Shown here: positions 24,903-31,875 of the stretch, one piece after another | How positions within the stretch are numbered: the first letter of the stretch is position 1 | How the letters are laid out: every line of letters begins with the position of its first letter | Assembly: GCA_035546355.1 (NCBI GenBank) | Contig: DATKEH010000302.1 | Coordinates: 1-32,201, forward strand | Origin: DATKEH01 sp035546355 | Lineage (GTDB): Bacteria > Acidobacteriota > Thermoanaerobaculia > Multivoradales > JAIOJS01 | Length of the DNA: 32,201 nucleotides | Direction: 5' to 3' | Notes under the pieces: generated by a model | The model's database searches: none | Told to the model about the DNA's origin: nothing | Seen by the model: only the letters and a program-made list of their open reading frames with translations | Program-made: the position numbers and the translations under genes

Positions 24903-27401
24903 TCACGGGTAGTAGCCCGGGATGGTGCGCACCTGCGCCCCGCGCCGCTTCACCCGCACCTCGACCTGCCGATACCCCTCGCCGGTCGGGCGGTCCGAGG
25001 CGTAGGCGAGGAGGTACTGGCTGCGCAGCTCCGCCTCGATCTGCCGATAGACGCCGGACAGCTCGCTGGCGCGCGCGATCAGGAAGAGGCGGCCGCCGGT
25101 CTCCCGCGCCAGCTGCCCCAGCTTCCGGCGCGCCGCTACGTCCAGGGCGTCGTTCTGCAGCCCGATGGCGTAGATCGCCACTCCGCTCTGGCGGGCGTAC
25201 TCGAGCGCCACCGGAAAGTCGATGCGGCTGTCGGTGTCGTCGCCGTCGGACAGCAGCACCAGGGCCCGCCGCCCGCGCACGCCCTGGAAGTAGTAGAGGC
25301 TGAACACCACCGCGTCGTGGAGCGACGTCCAGCCGTCGGCGGCGAGGGTGGCGAGCGCCGCCGCCGCCGCCGCCGGGTCGGAGCTGCGGTGCATCACCAG
25401 CCGGGGCTCGTCGGCGAAGGCCACCGCGAAGCACTGGTCGCGCGGGGTGACGATGCCGTGCAGGAAGCCGGTGGCGGCCTGCCGCGCCTCCCCCAGCGAT
25501 CGCATCATGGAGCCCGACACGTCCAGGGTGATGCCGACGGTCAACGGCAGGCCCTCGACCAGCTCGAACTTGGCCAGCTGCTGCCGGCGGCCGTCTTCCA
25601 GCACCTCGAAGTCGCCGGCGGCGAGGTCGTCGATCATCTCCCCGCGCCGGTCGAAGACCGTGGTGTAGAGCTCGACCAGGCGGACGTCCACCTCGTCCAT
25701 GGTGAACGGCACGCGCAGGAAGCGCACGTCCTCGGCGCGGCTGCCGTCGTCGAGGGTGGCGGCCACCGTCAGGTACGACAGGCCGTCCCCGGGCGGCAGC
25801 TCGAGGGCGGCCACCCACGGCGGCTCCTCGAGCACCGCCACCGGCGCCTCGTCGACGAACAGCTCGACGCGCTCCACCCGCCGCTCTTCCGGCACCACCA
25901 CCTGCCAGCGCGCCTCGAAGGCGCCGCGCACGGCCTGGCCTCGCCGCGGCTCGAGGATCTCCACCGCCAGCTCGCCGCGTAGCTGGTTGATCGGCTCCTC
26001 GTCGGCGGCGACCAGCCCGCCGGCGGCGTCGTAGCCTTCGACGCGCACCACCATCTCGCGCGGTAGGAGCGGCAGCGAGAGCTCGACGGTGAACGGCGCG
26101 CGGTTGCGCGTGAGCTGCGGCTGCCCGTCGACCAGGAAGGTCACCCGCTCGATGCGCTCGCCGATGACCAGCGCCTGCGCCCGCACGTTGCCGAAGACGA
26201 CGTCGCGGGGGGGCAGCAGCAGCACCAGGGCGTCGGAACCCGCCTGCAGCTGGCGATCCAGGCGCTCGGTGGGGGCGCTGCCGGCCAGTGAGGAGGGCGC
26301 GGCGTCGGGCTCCCGCGGCACCTCCACCAGCCGCGACACCACCGCCCACCCGCCGCCGACCTCGTCGCGCACCCGCAGCCGCAGCAGGTACTGCTGGCCC
26401 GGCCGCAGCGCGCGCTCACCGGCGAGCCCGGCGGCGCCCGCCCGCGGCTCCGCCGGCAGCTCGTAGCGCACCCGGAAGCTGTCGAGGAGCGCTCCCTCCA
26501 CCTCCACCACGCCGTCGACGGCCAGGTGCAGCGAGACGCCGTCCGAGGCGGGGAGCGGCGCGGCACCACTCCCCGGCGGCAGCGCCAGCAGCCAGCGGGT
26601 CAGCACCCGCTGCCCGCGGCGCGCCGGGAAGTCGATCGCGGCGAGCTCGGCGGCCAGCGGGCGCCCGGGGACCGCCTCCTCCACCGCCACCTGGGTGGCC
26701 CAGGCGGCGAGGTCGGACGGCGGGTCCAGGTAGCGGAACAGCGCTCGGCTGTCCGGTGGCTCGGGGAGCTCCTGACTCAGCCCGTCGATCCCGGTCACGC
26801 GGTCGACGAACGCGGCGTCGGCGCACAGCGCGCGGTCGGCGCGCCTGCCGGGGTAGCGGCGGCCGACGGCCTCCCACTCCTCGAGCCAGAACTCCACCTC
26901 GTCGGTGTAGAGGGCGCGCTTGGAGTCGAAGGGGAGCCAGAGGCGGTAGCCGGCGGCGGGCTGGCGGTAGAGCAGGAGCTGGTGGCCGCCGTACGTCCAC
27001 ACCTCGAGCGGCCGGAAAACTCCGGGGCAGTCGACGACCCGGCGGCTGGCAGGGCGGCCGTGGAGGAAGAGCAGCCGCGCGCGGTCGTCGCCGACCGACA
27101 GCACCTCGGAGAACATCAACCGACGCCGCGCCGCCACCGCCTGGCGCAGCTCGTTGACCGCCGTCGCCGGCAGCGGGTCGGCGTCGAGGATCGCCGCCAC
27201 CGCCGCCTCGCGGTCCGCCGGCGGCAACGCCGCCACCTCGCGACGCCGCTCGGCGTCCACCAGCCAGGACACTCCCTCGAGCCAGTCGATCCACGGGCCG
27301 CCGCCCTCGGCAACCGCCGGGGCCGGCGCGGCGGCGGCGGCCAGCAGGGAAAGCAGCGCCAGCGGGCGCCCGAGCAGCGTGCGGGCAGACATCCGTCGCA
27401 T
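24903..27401 (-). CDS. GWxTD-like and VWFA domain exported protein
   Basis: An 832-residue protein with a signal peptide (MRRMSARTLLGRPLALLSLLAAAAAPAPAVA). Residues about 35-180 resemble the GWxTD domain typical of Acidobacteriota (WLVDAERRREVAALPPADREAAVAAILDADP, then RARLLFLHGRP). The middle (about 280-560) holds beta-rich, Ig-like segments with repeated VERVELFVDEAPVA-type strands. Residues about 600-800 are an acidobacterial VWFA-type domain with the metal site DVSGSM and SDGDDTDSR, ending VRTIPGYYP. The VWFA part probably binds proteins through a divalent metal. Function is unknown. ATG 27401 lacks a clear Shine-Dalgarno; ATG 27392 is an alternative. A REP copy abuts the stop codon. Confidence 0.87.
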   Translation of the reverse strand: MRRMSARTLLGRPLALLSLLAAAAAPAPAVAEGGGPWIDWLEGVSWLVDAERRREVAALPPADREAAVAAILDADPLPATAVNELRQAVAARRRLMFSEVLSVGDDRARLLFLHGRPASRRVVDCPGVFRPLEVWTYGGHQLLLYRQPAAGYRLWLPFDSKRALYTDEVEFWLEEWEAVGRRYPGRRADRALCADAAFVDRVTGIDGLSQELPEPPDSRALFRYLDPPSDLAAWATQVAVEEAVPGRPLAAELAAIDFPARRGQRVLTRWLLALPPGSGAAPLPASDGVSLHLAVDGVVEVEGALLDSFRVRYELPAEPRAGAAGLAGERALRPGQQYLLRLRVRDEVGGGWAVVSRLVEVPREPDAAPSSLAGSAPTERLDRQLQAGSDALVLLLPPRDVVFGNVRAQALVIGERIERVTFLVDGQPQLTRNRAPFTVELSLPLLPREMVVRVEGYDAAGGLVAADEEPINQLRGELAVEILEPRRGQAVRGAFEARWQVVVPEERRVERVELFVDEAPVAVLEEPPWVAALELPPGDGLSYLTVAATLDDGSRAEDVRFLRVPFTMDEVDVRLVELYTTVFDRRGEMIDDLAAGDFEVLEDGRRQQLAKFELVEGLPLTVGITLDVSGSMMRSLGEARQAATGFLHGIVTPRDQCFAVAFADEPRLVMHRSSDPAAAAAALATLAADGWTSLHDAVVFSLYYFQGVRGRRALVLLSDGDDTDSRIDFPVALEYARQSGVAIYAIGLQNDALDVAARRKLGQLARETGGRLFLIARASELSGVYRQIEAELRSQYLLAYASDRPTGEGYRQVEVRVKRRGAQVRTIPGYYP

Positions 27402-27422
27402 CGGGGGCTAGATCATGAAGCA

Positions 27423-27441
27423 AGCCGGGTGCCGCCCGGCT
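27423..27441. promoter_or_regulatory. Inverted repeat in a divergent intergenic region
   Basis: AGCCGGG, loop TGCCG, CCCGGCT pairs perfectly over 7 bp between the divergent VWFA and YhaM-like genes. It lies 22 bases upstream of the VWFA start and about 45 bases upstream of a candidate -10. It could be an operator or simply a GC-rich hairpin. Confidence 0.25.
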
Positions 27442-27484
27442 GACGGCGCGCAGCCCCTGCACCTCGATCCCTGCGCGCCCGGCC

Positions 27485-27490
27485 TATACT
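27485..27490 (+). promoter_or_regulatory. Candidate -10 element of the YhaM-like gene
   Basis: TATACT lies only 10 bases before GTG 27500, so the transcript would start at or within a few bases of the start codon (leaderless or nearly so). No clear -35 box was found. The only strong purine-rich site (GAGGGGG, 27539-27545) lies inside the coding region before ATG 27548. Confidence 0.4.
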
Positions 27491-27499
27491 TCCCTCCAC

Positions 27500-28543
27500 G
27501 TGGCCACCGTCCGCAACAGCCCGATCCGCGACTGGCGCGAGGGGGACATGGTGCAGGGGTTCGCCCTGCTCACCCGGCGCGAGCAACGCCAGGACCGCAA
27601 GGGCAACACCTACCTCGACCTCGAGCTGCGCGACGCCAGCGGCGTCATCGGCGCCAAGGTGTGGGCGGACAGCCCGGCGCTGGAGGTCGCGTTCGAGGCC
27701 AGCGAGTTCGTCGCCTTCGAGGGCGCCGTGCAGCGCTACCGCGAGCAGCTGCAGCTGGTGGTGCGCCACTGCCGGCGCGCCTGCGAGGACGACCGGCGCT
27801 ACGGCTTCGACGAGGCACTGCTGGTGCCGACCAGCAAGCACGACCTGGATCAGCTCTGGGAGCGGCTGCAGACCACCCTCGACGGCCACCTCCAGCACCC
27901 CCTGTTGCGCCGACTGGCCGAGGAGACGCTGGAGACCTACGGCGCCGAGCTCAAGGAGCACCCGGCGGCCAAGACCATCCACCATGCCTACCGCGGCGGG
28001 CTGCTCGAGCACGTCGTCGACATGGCGGAGCTGGCGGTCGGGGTGAGCGAGTGCTACCCGGATCTGGATCGCGACCTGCTGCTGCTCGGCGTGCTCTACC
28101 ACGACCTCGGAAAGATCCTCGAGCTGGGGGCGATGCCGGCCAACGACTACACGCGGCTCGGCCGGCTGGTGGGGCACATCGTGCTCGGGCGCGACCTGCT
28201 GCGCGCCCGCTGCGCCGCCATCCCCGATTTCCCCGAGGCCCTGCAGCTGCACCTCGAGCACCTGGTGCTCTCCCACCAGGGGCAGCGGGAGTGGGGCTCG
28301 CCGGTGGAGCCGATGACCCCCGAAGCCCTCGCCCTGCACTTCATCGACGACCTCGACTCCAAGCTCAACCAGCTGCGCCAGGCGCAGGAGCTGGGCGTCG
28401 GGTTCCAGTACCTGCGCCCGCTGGGGCGGCACGTGTGGCTGGGGGAGCCGAAGCCGCCGGCAGAGGCGGCGAACCTGGACGCGAGCGGAGAGGAGACGGA
28501 GGAGGCGGTCGCGGAGGAGCCGCCGACGGCGGCCGAGCGCTGA
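27500..28543 (+). CDS. YhaM-like OB-fold and HD-domain 3'-5' exoribonuclease
   Basis: A 347-residue protein. Residues about 8-95 form an OB-fold of the tRNA_anti type (IRDWREGDMVQGFALL, GNTYLDLELRDASGVIGAKVW). Residues about 155-290 are an HD metal-dependent phosphohydrolase domain: HHAYRGGLLEHVVDM, LYHDLGKILEL, HLVLSHQG and HFIDDLDSK. This order is that of YhaM/Cbf1, a 3'-5' exoribonuclease in Firmicutes. GTG 27500 is preferred over ATG 27548, although the latter has a better Shine-Dalgarno, because homologues carry the I-x-D-x-x-E-G-D strand encoded before it. The C-terminal 35 residues are an acidic, Ala/Glu-rich tail. It is convergent with the FmdB-like gene. Confidence 0.88.
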   Translation: MATVRNSPIRDWREGDMVQGFALLTRREQRQDRKGNTYLDLELRDASGVIGAKVWADSPALEVAFEASEFVAFEGAVQRYREQLQLVVRHCRRACEDDRRYGFDEALLVPTSKHDLDQLWERLQTTLDGHLQHPLLRRLAEETLETYGAELKEHPAAKTIHHAYRGGLLEHVVDMAELAVGVSECYPDLDRDLLLLGVLYHDLGKILELGAMPANDYTRLGRLVGHIVLGRDLLRARCAAIPDFPEALQLHLEHLVLSHQGQREWGSPVEPMTPEALALHFIDDLDSKLNQLRQAQELGVGFQYLRPLGRHVWLGEPKPPAEAANLDASGEETEEAVAEEPPTAAER

Positions 28544-28561
28544 GCCTCGGCCGCCCGTCGG
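28523..28561. terminator. Bidirectional terminator-like hairpin between convergent genes
   Basis: The left arm CCGACGGCGGCCGAG (28523-28537) pairs with the right arm CTCGGCCGCCCGTCGG (28546-28561) over 15 bp with one bulged C, and an 8-base loop. It overlaps the end of the YhaM-like gene and stops 2 bases before the FmdB-like stop codon. There is no T-run, as is common in GC-rich genomes. Confidence 0.65.
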
Positions 28562-28562
28562 C

Positions 28563-28955
28563 TCAGTCTCCGCCGCCGGAGGGCGACGCCGCGCTCTTGC
28601 CGCCGCCGCCGTCCTTGGCGGCGCCCTTGTCCGCGCCCTTCTCGCCGCCCTTCTCGCCGCCCTTCTCGCCGGCCTTCTCCGCGCCCTTCTCCCCCCCCTT
28701 CTCCCCGCCCTTGTCCGCCGCCTCCTTGCCGCCGTCCCCGCCCGACGAGTCGCCGCCTTCCTTCGCCGCGCCGCCCTTGCGCGCGTAGTCGGTGACGTAC
28801 CACCCCGTGCCCTTGAACTGGAAGGCGGGCGTCGAGATCAGCTTCTTGAGCGCGCCGCCGCAGACCTCGCAGGTCTCGAGCCGTGGCTCGTCGAGCTTCT
28901 GCATCACCTCGGTGCGATTGCCGCAGGCGGTGCACTGGTATTCGTAGATCGGCAT
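28563..28955 (-). CDS. FmdB-type zinc ribbon protein with Gly/Lys/Glu repeat tail
   Basis: A 130-residue protein. The first 55 residues are the FmdB/CxxC_CxxC_SSSS regulatory zinc ribbon: MPIYEYQC-TAC (C8, C11), TCEVCGG (C29, C32), then KKLISTPAFQFKGTGWYVTDY. The rest is low complexity, with many copies of GGEKGGEKG-like units. FmdB was linked to formamidase expression in one organism, but the role of the family is generally unknown; zinc binding is the safe inference. The tail looks disordered and may have grown by slippage of the repeated CTTCTCGCCGCC block. It lies 13 bases downstream of the DUF4388-like gene on the same strand. Confidence 0.9.
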   Translation of the reverse strand: MPIYEYQCTACGNRTEVMQKLDEPRLETCEVCGGALKKLISTPAFQFKGTGWYVTDYARKGGAAKEGGDSSGGDGGKEAADKGGEKGGEKGAEKAGEKGGEKGGEKGADKGAAKDGGGGKSAASPSGGGD

Positions 28956-28968
28956 CGATGGCTCCGGG

Positions 28969-29766
28969 TCAGGACGGCCGGCCGAAGGCGCCGGAGTCGC
29001 GCTGGAAGCGGATCTTGACCACGCCCGAGCGGCCGTTCTGGCTGCGCCGGATCAGGCGCAAGACGTGGAAAGCATAGATCAGGCGGGCGTTCTCGGCCGG
29101 CTTGTGCGGCCCCTGGGTGCACAGCTCGTAGAGCGTCCGCTTGCCGTCGACCAGGCGCAGCAGGGCGAGCTCAAGCGCGTCGAGCGCGGCCTCGATCAGC
29201 TCCTCGGTGTTCCATTGCGGCTCGAACACCGTCTCCTTCCTTCCCAGCCGCGCCACCAGGGCCTTGGCGTCGGGCGCCCGCTTCACCCCCTCCAGGATCA
29301 CCTGGCGCAAGGGCAGGTAGATGCGCACCATGTGCGCCTCGTCGAACTCGCCGATGGTGAAGGTGACCTCTCCCTCCTCCCACGAGAACAGGCTCCAGAC
29401 GATGGCGCGGATCTGCTCCTGGATCGCCTCGTACAGCGCGCCCGGGGACAGGTAGTCGTGGTCGATCAGCAGCTCGCCGTGCCGCTTGGGCGACTCCCCG
29501 CGCAGCTGCGTGCTGGCGGCGAGCTGCCCGGGCGTGAGCCTGCCCGTGCGCTCCAGGTGGTGGCCCAGGCTGTCGTCGCGGTCGGTCGAGGTGGCGTGGA
29601 TGACCGCCCCGTCGCGGACGAAGATCTCCTTGGTCACCTCGCTCTGCCGTGCGGCGATGGTGCCCGGCACCCGGTGCAGATAGATGGTGTAGAGCATCTC
29701 GGGCAGCGCCGTCTGGCGCAGCTGCCCGTGGTACTCGTAGCGCTTCTCCTGCTCGGTGTCAGGCAT
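28969..29766 (-). CDS. DUF4388-like (PATAN-type) protein
   Basis: A 265-residue cytosolic protein, ATG 29766. Residues about 10-110 match a DUF4388 domain: YEYHGQLRQTALPEMLYTIYLHRVPGTI, a small-ligand-like strand EIFVRDGAVIHATSTD, then DSLGHHLERTGRLTP and the GELLIDHDYLSPGALYEAI block. Such proteins are common in deltaproteobacteria and Acidobacteriota and are thought to act in signalling or cell-surface control. The C-terminal part is helical (EELIEAALDALELALLRLVDGKRTLYELC). The gene is divergent from moeA, with -10 TATACT on - (29819-29814) in an extended TGC context and a leader of about 40 bases. Confidence 0.75.
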   Translation of the reverse strand: MPDTEQEKRYEYHGQLRQTALPEMLYTIYLHRVPGTIAARQSEVTKEIFVRDGAVIHATSTDRDDSLGHHLERTGRLTPGQLAASTQLRGESPKRHGELLIDHDYLSPGALYEAIQEQIRAIVWSLFSWEEGEVTFTIGEFDEAHMVRIYLPLRQVILEGVKRAPDAKALVARLGRKETVFEPQWNTEELIEAALDALELALLRLVDGKRTLYELCTQGPHKPAENARLIYAFHVLRLIRRSQNGRSGVVKIRFQRDSGAFGRPS

Positions 29767-29806
29767 CGGAGGACACCACGCCGAAACGTGTACGCGTGGG
29801 GGACGA

Positions 29807-29821
29807 GCCGTCGAGTATAGC
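29807..29821. promoter_or_regulatory. Divergent promoter with a symmetric -10 element, second occurrence
   Basis: AGTATAGC (29814-29821) gives TATACT on - (extended by TG one base upstream) toward the DUF4388-like gene and TATAGC on + toward moeA. The 14-mer GCCGTCGAGTATAG (29807-29820) is identical to 10215-10228. No clear -35 boxes are seen. Confidence 0.5.
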
Positions 29822-29844
29822 ATTGCGGTCGTGAGGTTTGCGCG

Positions 29845-31071
29845 GTGATTTCGCCTGCCGATGCGTGGCAGCGCCTGCTCCCCCACGTCTCGCCGATGAC
29901 GGCGGCCGCCCTACCGCGGGAGGAGGCCCTGGGGCGCGTGCTGTCCGCCGCCGTGGCGGCGACCGTCGACGTCCCCGCCGCCGACGTCTCGGCGATGGAC
30001 GGCTATGCCGTGGCGGGTGACGTCGCCGCCGGCACACGGCTGGAGGTGACCGGCACGGTGCAGGCCGGCGACCCGCCGGGGGTGGTGCTCACGGCCGGCG
30101 CCGCCCTGCGGATCATGACCGGCGCGCCGCTGCCCGAGGGGGCCGATCGGGTGGCGCCGGTCGAGGACACCGACGGCGGCGAGAGCGCCGTCACGGTGGG
30201 CCGCACCCCGGCGGCCGGCGCCCACGTCCGCCGCCGCGGCGAGGTGCACCGCCGCGGCGAGGAGATCCTCGCCGCCGGCACCCGCCTCGGCGCGGGCGCC
30301 CTCGGCCTGCTCGCCGCCCACGGGCACGCCGAGGCGCCGGTGCACCGCCCGCCGCGGGTGGCGGTGCTGGCGACGGGCGACGAGGTGGTGCCGCCCGCGG
30401 CGCAGCCGGCGCGCGGGCAGCTGCGCGACAGCCACACCGACTTCCTGCTCGCCGCCGGGCGCTCCCTCGGCCTCGGCTTCGACTCCCTCGGCATCGCCCC
30501 GGACCGGCCCGAAGCCCTGCGGCGCGCGATCGACCAGGGGCTCGGCCACGACGTGCTGCTGGTGTGCGGCGGCGTCTCCAAGGGCCTCTTCGACCTGGTG
30601 GAGGGGGTGCTGGAGGGGGCCGGCTGCCGCACCCTGTTCGACGCCGTCGCGGTGCAGCCGGGAAAGCCGCTGGTGGCGGCGGTGGGGCCGCAGCGGGAGC
30701 CGGCCCGGCGCCCCTGCCTGGTCTTCGGCCTGCCCGGCAACCCGGCGTCGGTGATGGTGTGCTTCTGGCTGTTCGTGCGCCCCGCCCTGCGGCGCCTCGC
30801 CGGGCTGGCCGACGGCTTCTGGGAGGGGGCGCTGCCGGCGCGCCTGGCGGCCCCGCTTCCCGGCGCCAAGGGGCGGGACCGCTTCCTCCCCGCCCGCGTG
30901 CGCCTGGGCCCCGAGGGCGTGCTCGCAGAGCCCCTCCCGCCGCGCGGCTCGCACGACCTCGCCGCCTACGCCCGCGGCAGCGCGCTGGTGCGGGTGCCGG
31001 CCCGCAGCGCGCCGCTGTCGGCGGGGAGCCGCTGCGAGATCCTGCCGCTGGTCGACTGGCTGGAGGGGTAG
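29845..31071 (+). CDS. moeA: Molybdopterin molybdotransferase
   Basis: A 408-residue cytosolic enzyme that inserts molybdate into adenylylated molybdopterin in molybdenum cofactor synthesis. GTG 29845 has GAGG at 29833-29836. Family marks: VPAADVSAMDGYAV near residue 50, RIMTGAPLPEGADRV, VAVLATGDEVV, GQLRDSHTDFL, VCGGVSKGLFDLV, VFGLPGNPASVMVCF and a C-terminal beta domain ending near DWLEG. The length is typical of bacterial MoeA. No other cofactor gene is in the window. The gene is followed 6 bases later by a REP copy. Confidence 0.95.
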   Translation: MISPADAWQRLLPHVSPMTAAALPREEALGRVLSAAVAATVDVPAADVSAMDGYAVAGDVAAGTRLEVTGTVQAGDPPGVVLTAGAALRIMTGAPLPEGADRVAPVEDTDGGESAVTVGRTPAAGAHVRRRGEVHRRGEEILAAGTRLGAGALGLLAAHGHAEAPVHRPPRVAVLATGDEVVPPAAQPARGQLRDSHTDFLLAAGRSLGLGFDSLGIAPDRPEALRRAIDQGLGHDVLLVCGGVSKGLFDLVEGVLEGAGCRTLFDAVAVQPGKPLVAAVGPQREPARRPCLVFGLPGNPASVMVCFWLFVRPALRRLAGLADGFWEGALPARLAAPLPGAKGRDRFLPARVRLGPEGVLAEPLPPRGSHDLAAYARGSALVRVPARSAPLSAGSRCEILPLVDWLEG

Positions 31072-31077
31072 CGGGCG

Positions 31078-31200
31078 GTCGTAGGGGCGGCCCTCCGTGG
31101 CCGCCCGGGAAGCGAAGCGGGGCCTCCGTCCACCCCGGGCCGGCACGGAGGCCGGCCCCTACGACGGTCCGTGGCGTGGCACGGGGCCGGCCCCTACGAC
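31078..31200. repeat. REP cluster 4, upstream of the RAYT gene
   Basis: A + copy at 31078-31107 (GTCGTAGG, arms GGGCGGCC/GGCCGCCC, loop CTCCGT), a - copy at 31137-31165 (GGGCCGGC, ACGGAG, GCCGGCCC, CTACGAC) and a - copy with a shortened left arm at 31181-31200 ending GGCCGGCCCCTACGAC. The linker GGTCCGTGGCGTGG (31166-31179) recurs downstream of the RAYT gene at 31838-31851. The remaining bases to 31256 show no other structure. Confidence 0.88.
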
Positions 31201-31256
31201 TCGCGGGTGACGCTCGTTGGCCAAGCGAGCCCGCCCGATTTACGTCTCTCACTGAT

Positions 31257-31706
31257 GTGAGGCCCCATCCCCAGCGCCAGCGACCGCCACGGCTCGCCGC
31301 CAACGCCTATGAGTCCTCGGCGACGCACGTCATCGTCTGCTGCCGGAGATCCCGACCCTCGTTCTCGGCGCCCCGTGTCGCGGCCCCGGTATTCCGCGCG
31401 ATATCGGACCACCCCCTGACGCTTGCAGCCTGTCTGATGCCGGACCACCTCCACTGGCTGCTCGCCCCGGCGCCCGATGTTCCCGGTGTGGTTGCGAGAG
31501 GGAAGTCGTACACGGACCACGTGGCCCGGCGCGCCGGGCATCGAGACAGGTTGTGGCAGAGATCCTTCTACGACCGTGCGTGCCGGCGGTCGGACGACCT
31601 CGCGGCGATGGCGCGATACATCCTCGCCAACCCGGTCCGGGCCGGCCTCGTGGCCCGGGTCGACGAGTACCCGTACCAGATCGTGTTCTGGGAGCGGTTC
31701 TCTTGA
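31257..31706 (+). CDS. REP-associated tyrosine transposase (RAYT, Y1_Tnp/IS200-like family)
   Basis: A 149-residue protein, probably from GTG 31257; the frame is open further upstream but only through repeats and moeA. It matches RAYT proteins: a PPRLAANAYESSATHVIV start, the HUH metal/endonuclease motif as MPDHLHWLL (His-x-His, near residue 65), RDRLWQRSFYDRACRRSDDL containing the candidate catalytic tyrosine (FYD), and YILANPVRAGLVARVDEYPY. RAYTs are single-copy HUH endonucleases that cut and move REP hairpins next to a GTAG-type tetranucleotide. The gene is bracketed by REP clusters whose copies carry GTAG beside the hairpin. It is short for a RAYT but has all key motifs, so it may be active. 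No Shine-Dalgarno is visible. Confidence 0.85.
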   Translation: MRPHPQRQRPPRLAANAYESSATHVIVCCRRSRPSFSAPRVAAPVFRAISDHPLTLAACLMPDHLHWLLAPAPDVPGVVARGKSYTDHVARRAGHRDRLWQRSFYDRACRRSDDLAAMARYILANPVRAGLVARVDEYPYQIVFWERFS

Positions 31707-31758
31707 TCGCGGCTCTGGCGCCGAGCTGGGGCGCCTACGCCATTCGAGAATCCACCCC

Positions 31759-31875
31759 GGGCCGGCGCGGAGGCCGGCCCCTACGACCGGTCCGTGGCGT
31801 CGCCCCCGGGCCGGCACGGAGGCCGGCCCCTACGACCGGTCCGTGGCGTGGCCCCGGGTCGTAGGGGCGGCCCTC
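31759..31875. repeat. REP cluster 5, downstream of the RAYT gene
   Basis: Two - copies, 31759-31787 (loop GCGGAG) and 31808-31836 (loop ACGGAG), both with GGGCCGGC/GCCGGCCC and CTACGAC. They belong to a tandem unit of 49 bases that includes the linker CGGTCCGTGGCGT. A + half copy (31858-31873: GTCGTAGG, then GGGCGGCC) lacks its right arm; the stop codon of the nitroreductase-like gene (31874-31876) lies where the loop would be. Confidence 0.88.

Noticed and set aside
24025..26349. 774-codon open frame on - crossing the VWFA gene, a REP cluster and the secreted hypothetical
   Set aside because: Out-of-frame shadow; it runs through repeats and shows no recognisable sequence.
30564..31256. Upstream extension of the RAYT frame through MoeA and repeats
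   Set aside because: The extension is an out-of-frame reading of moeA followed by translated repeats; the family begins near 31257.
4528..31875. REP hairpins as ordinary intrinsic terminators
   Set aside because: They lack T-tracts, carry a conserved tail outside the stem and occur in both orientations in clusters; a secondary role in ending transcription is still possible.
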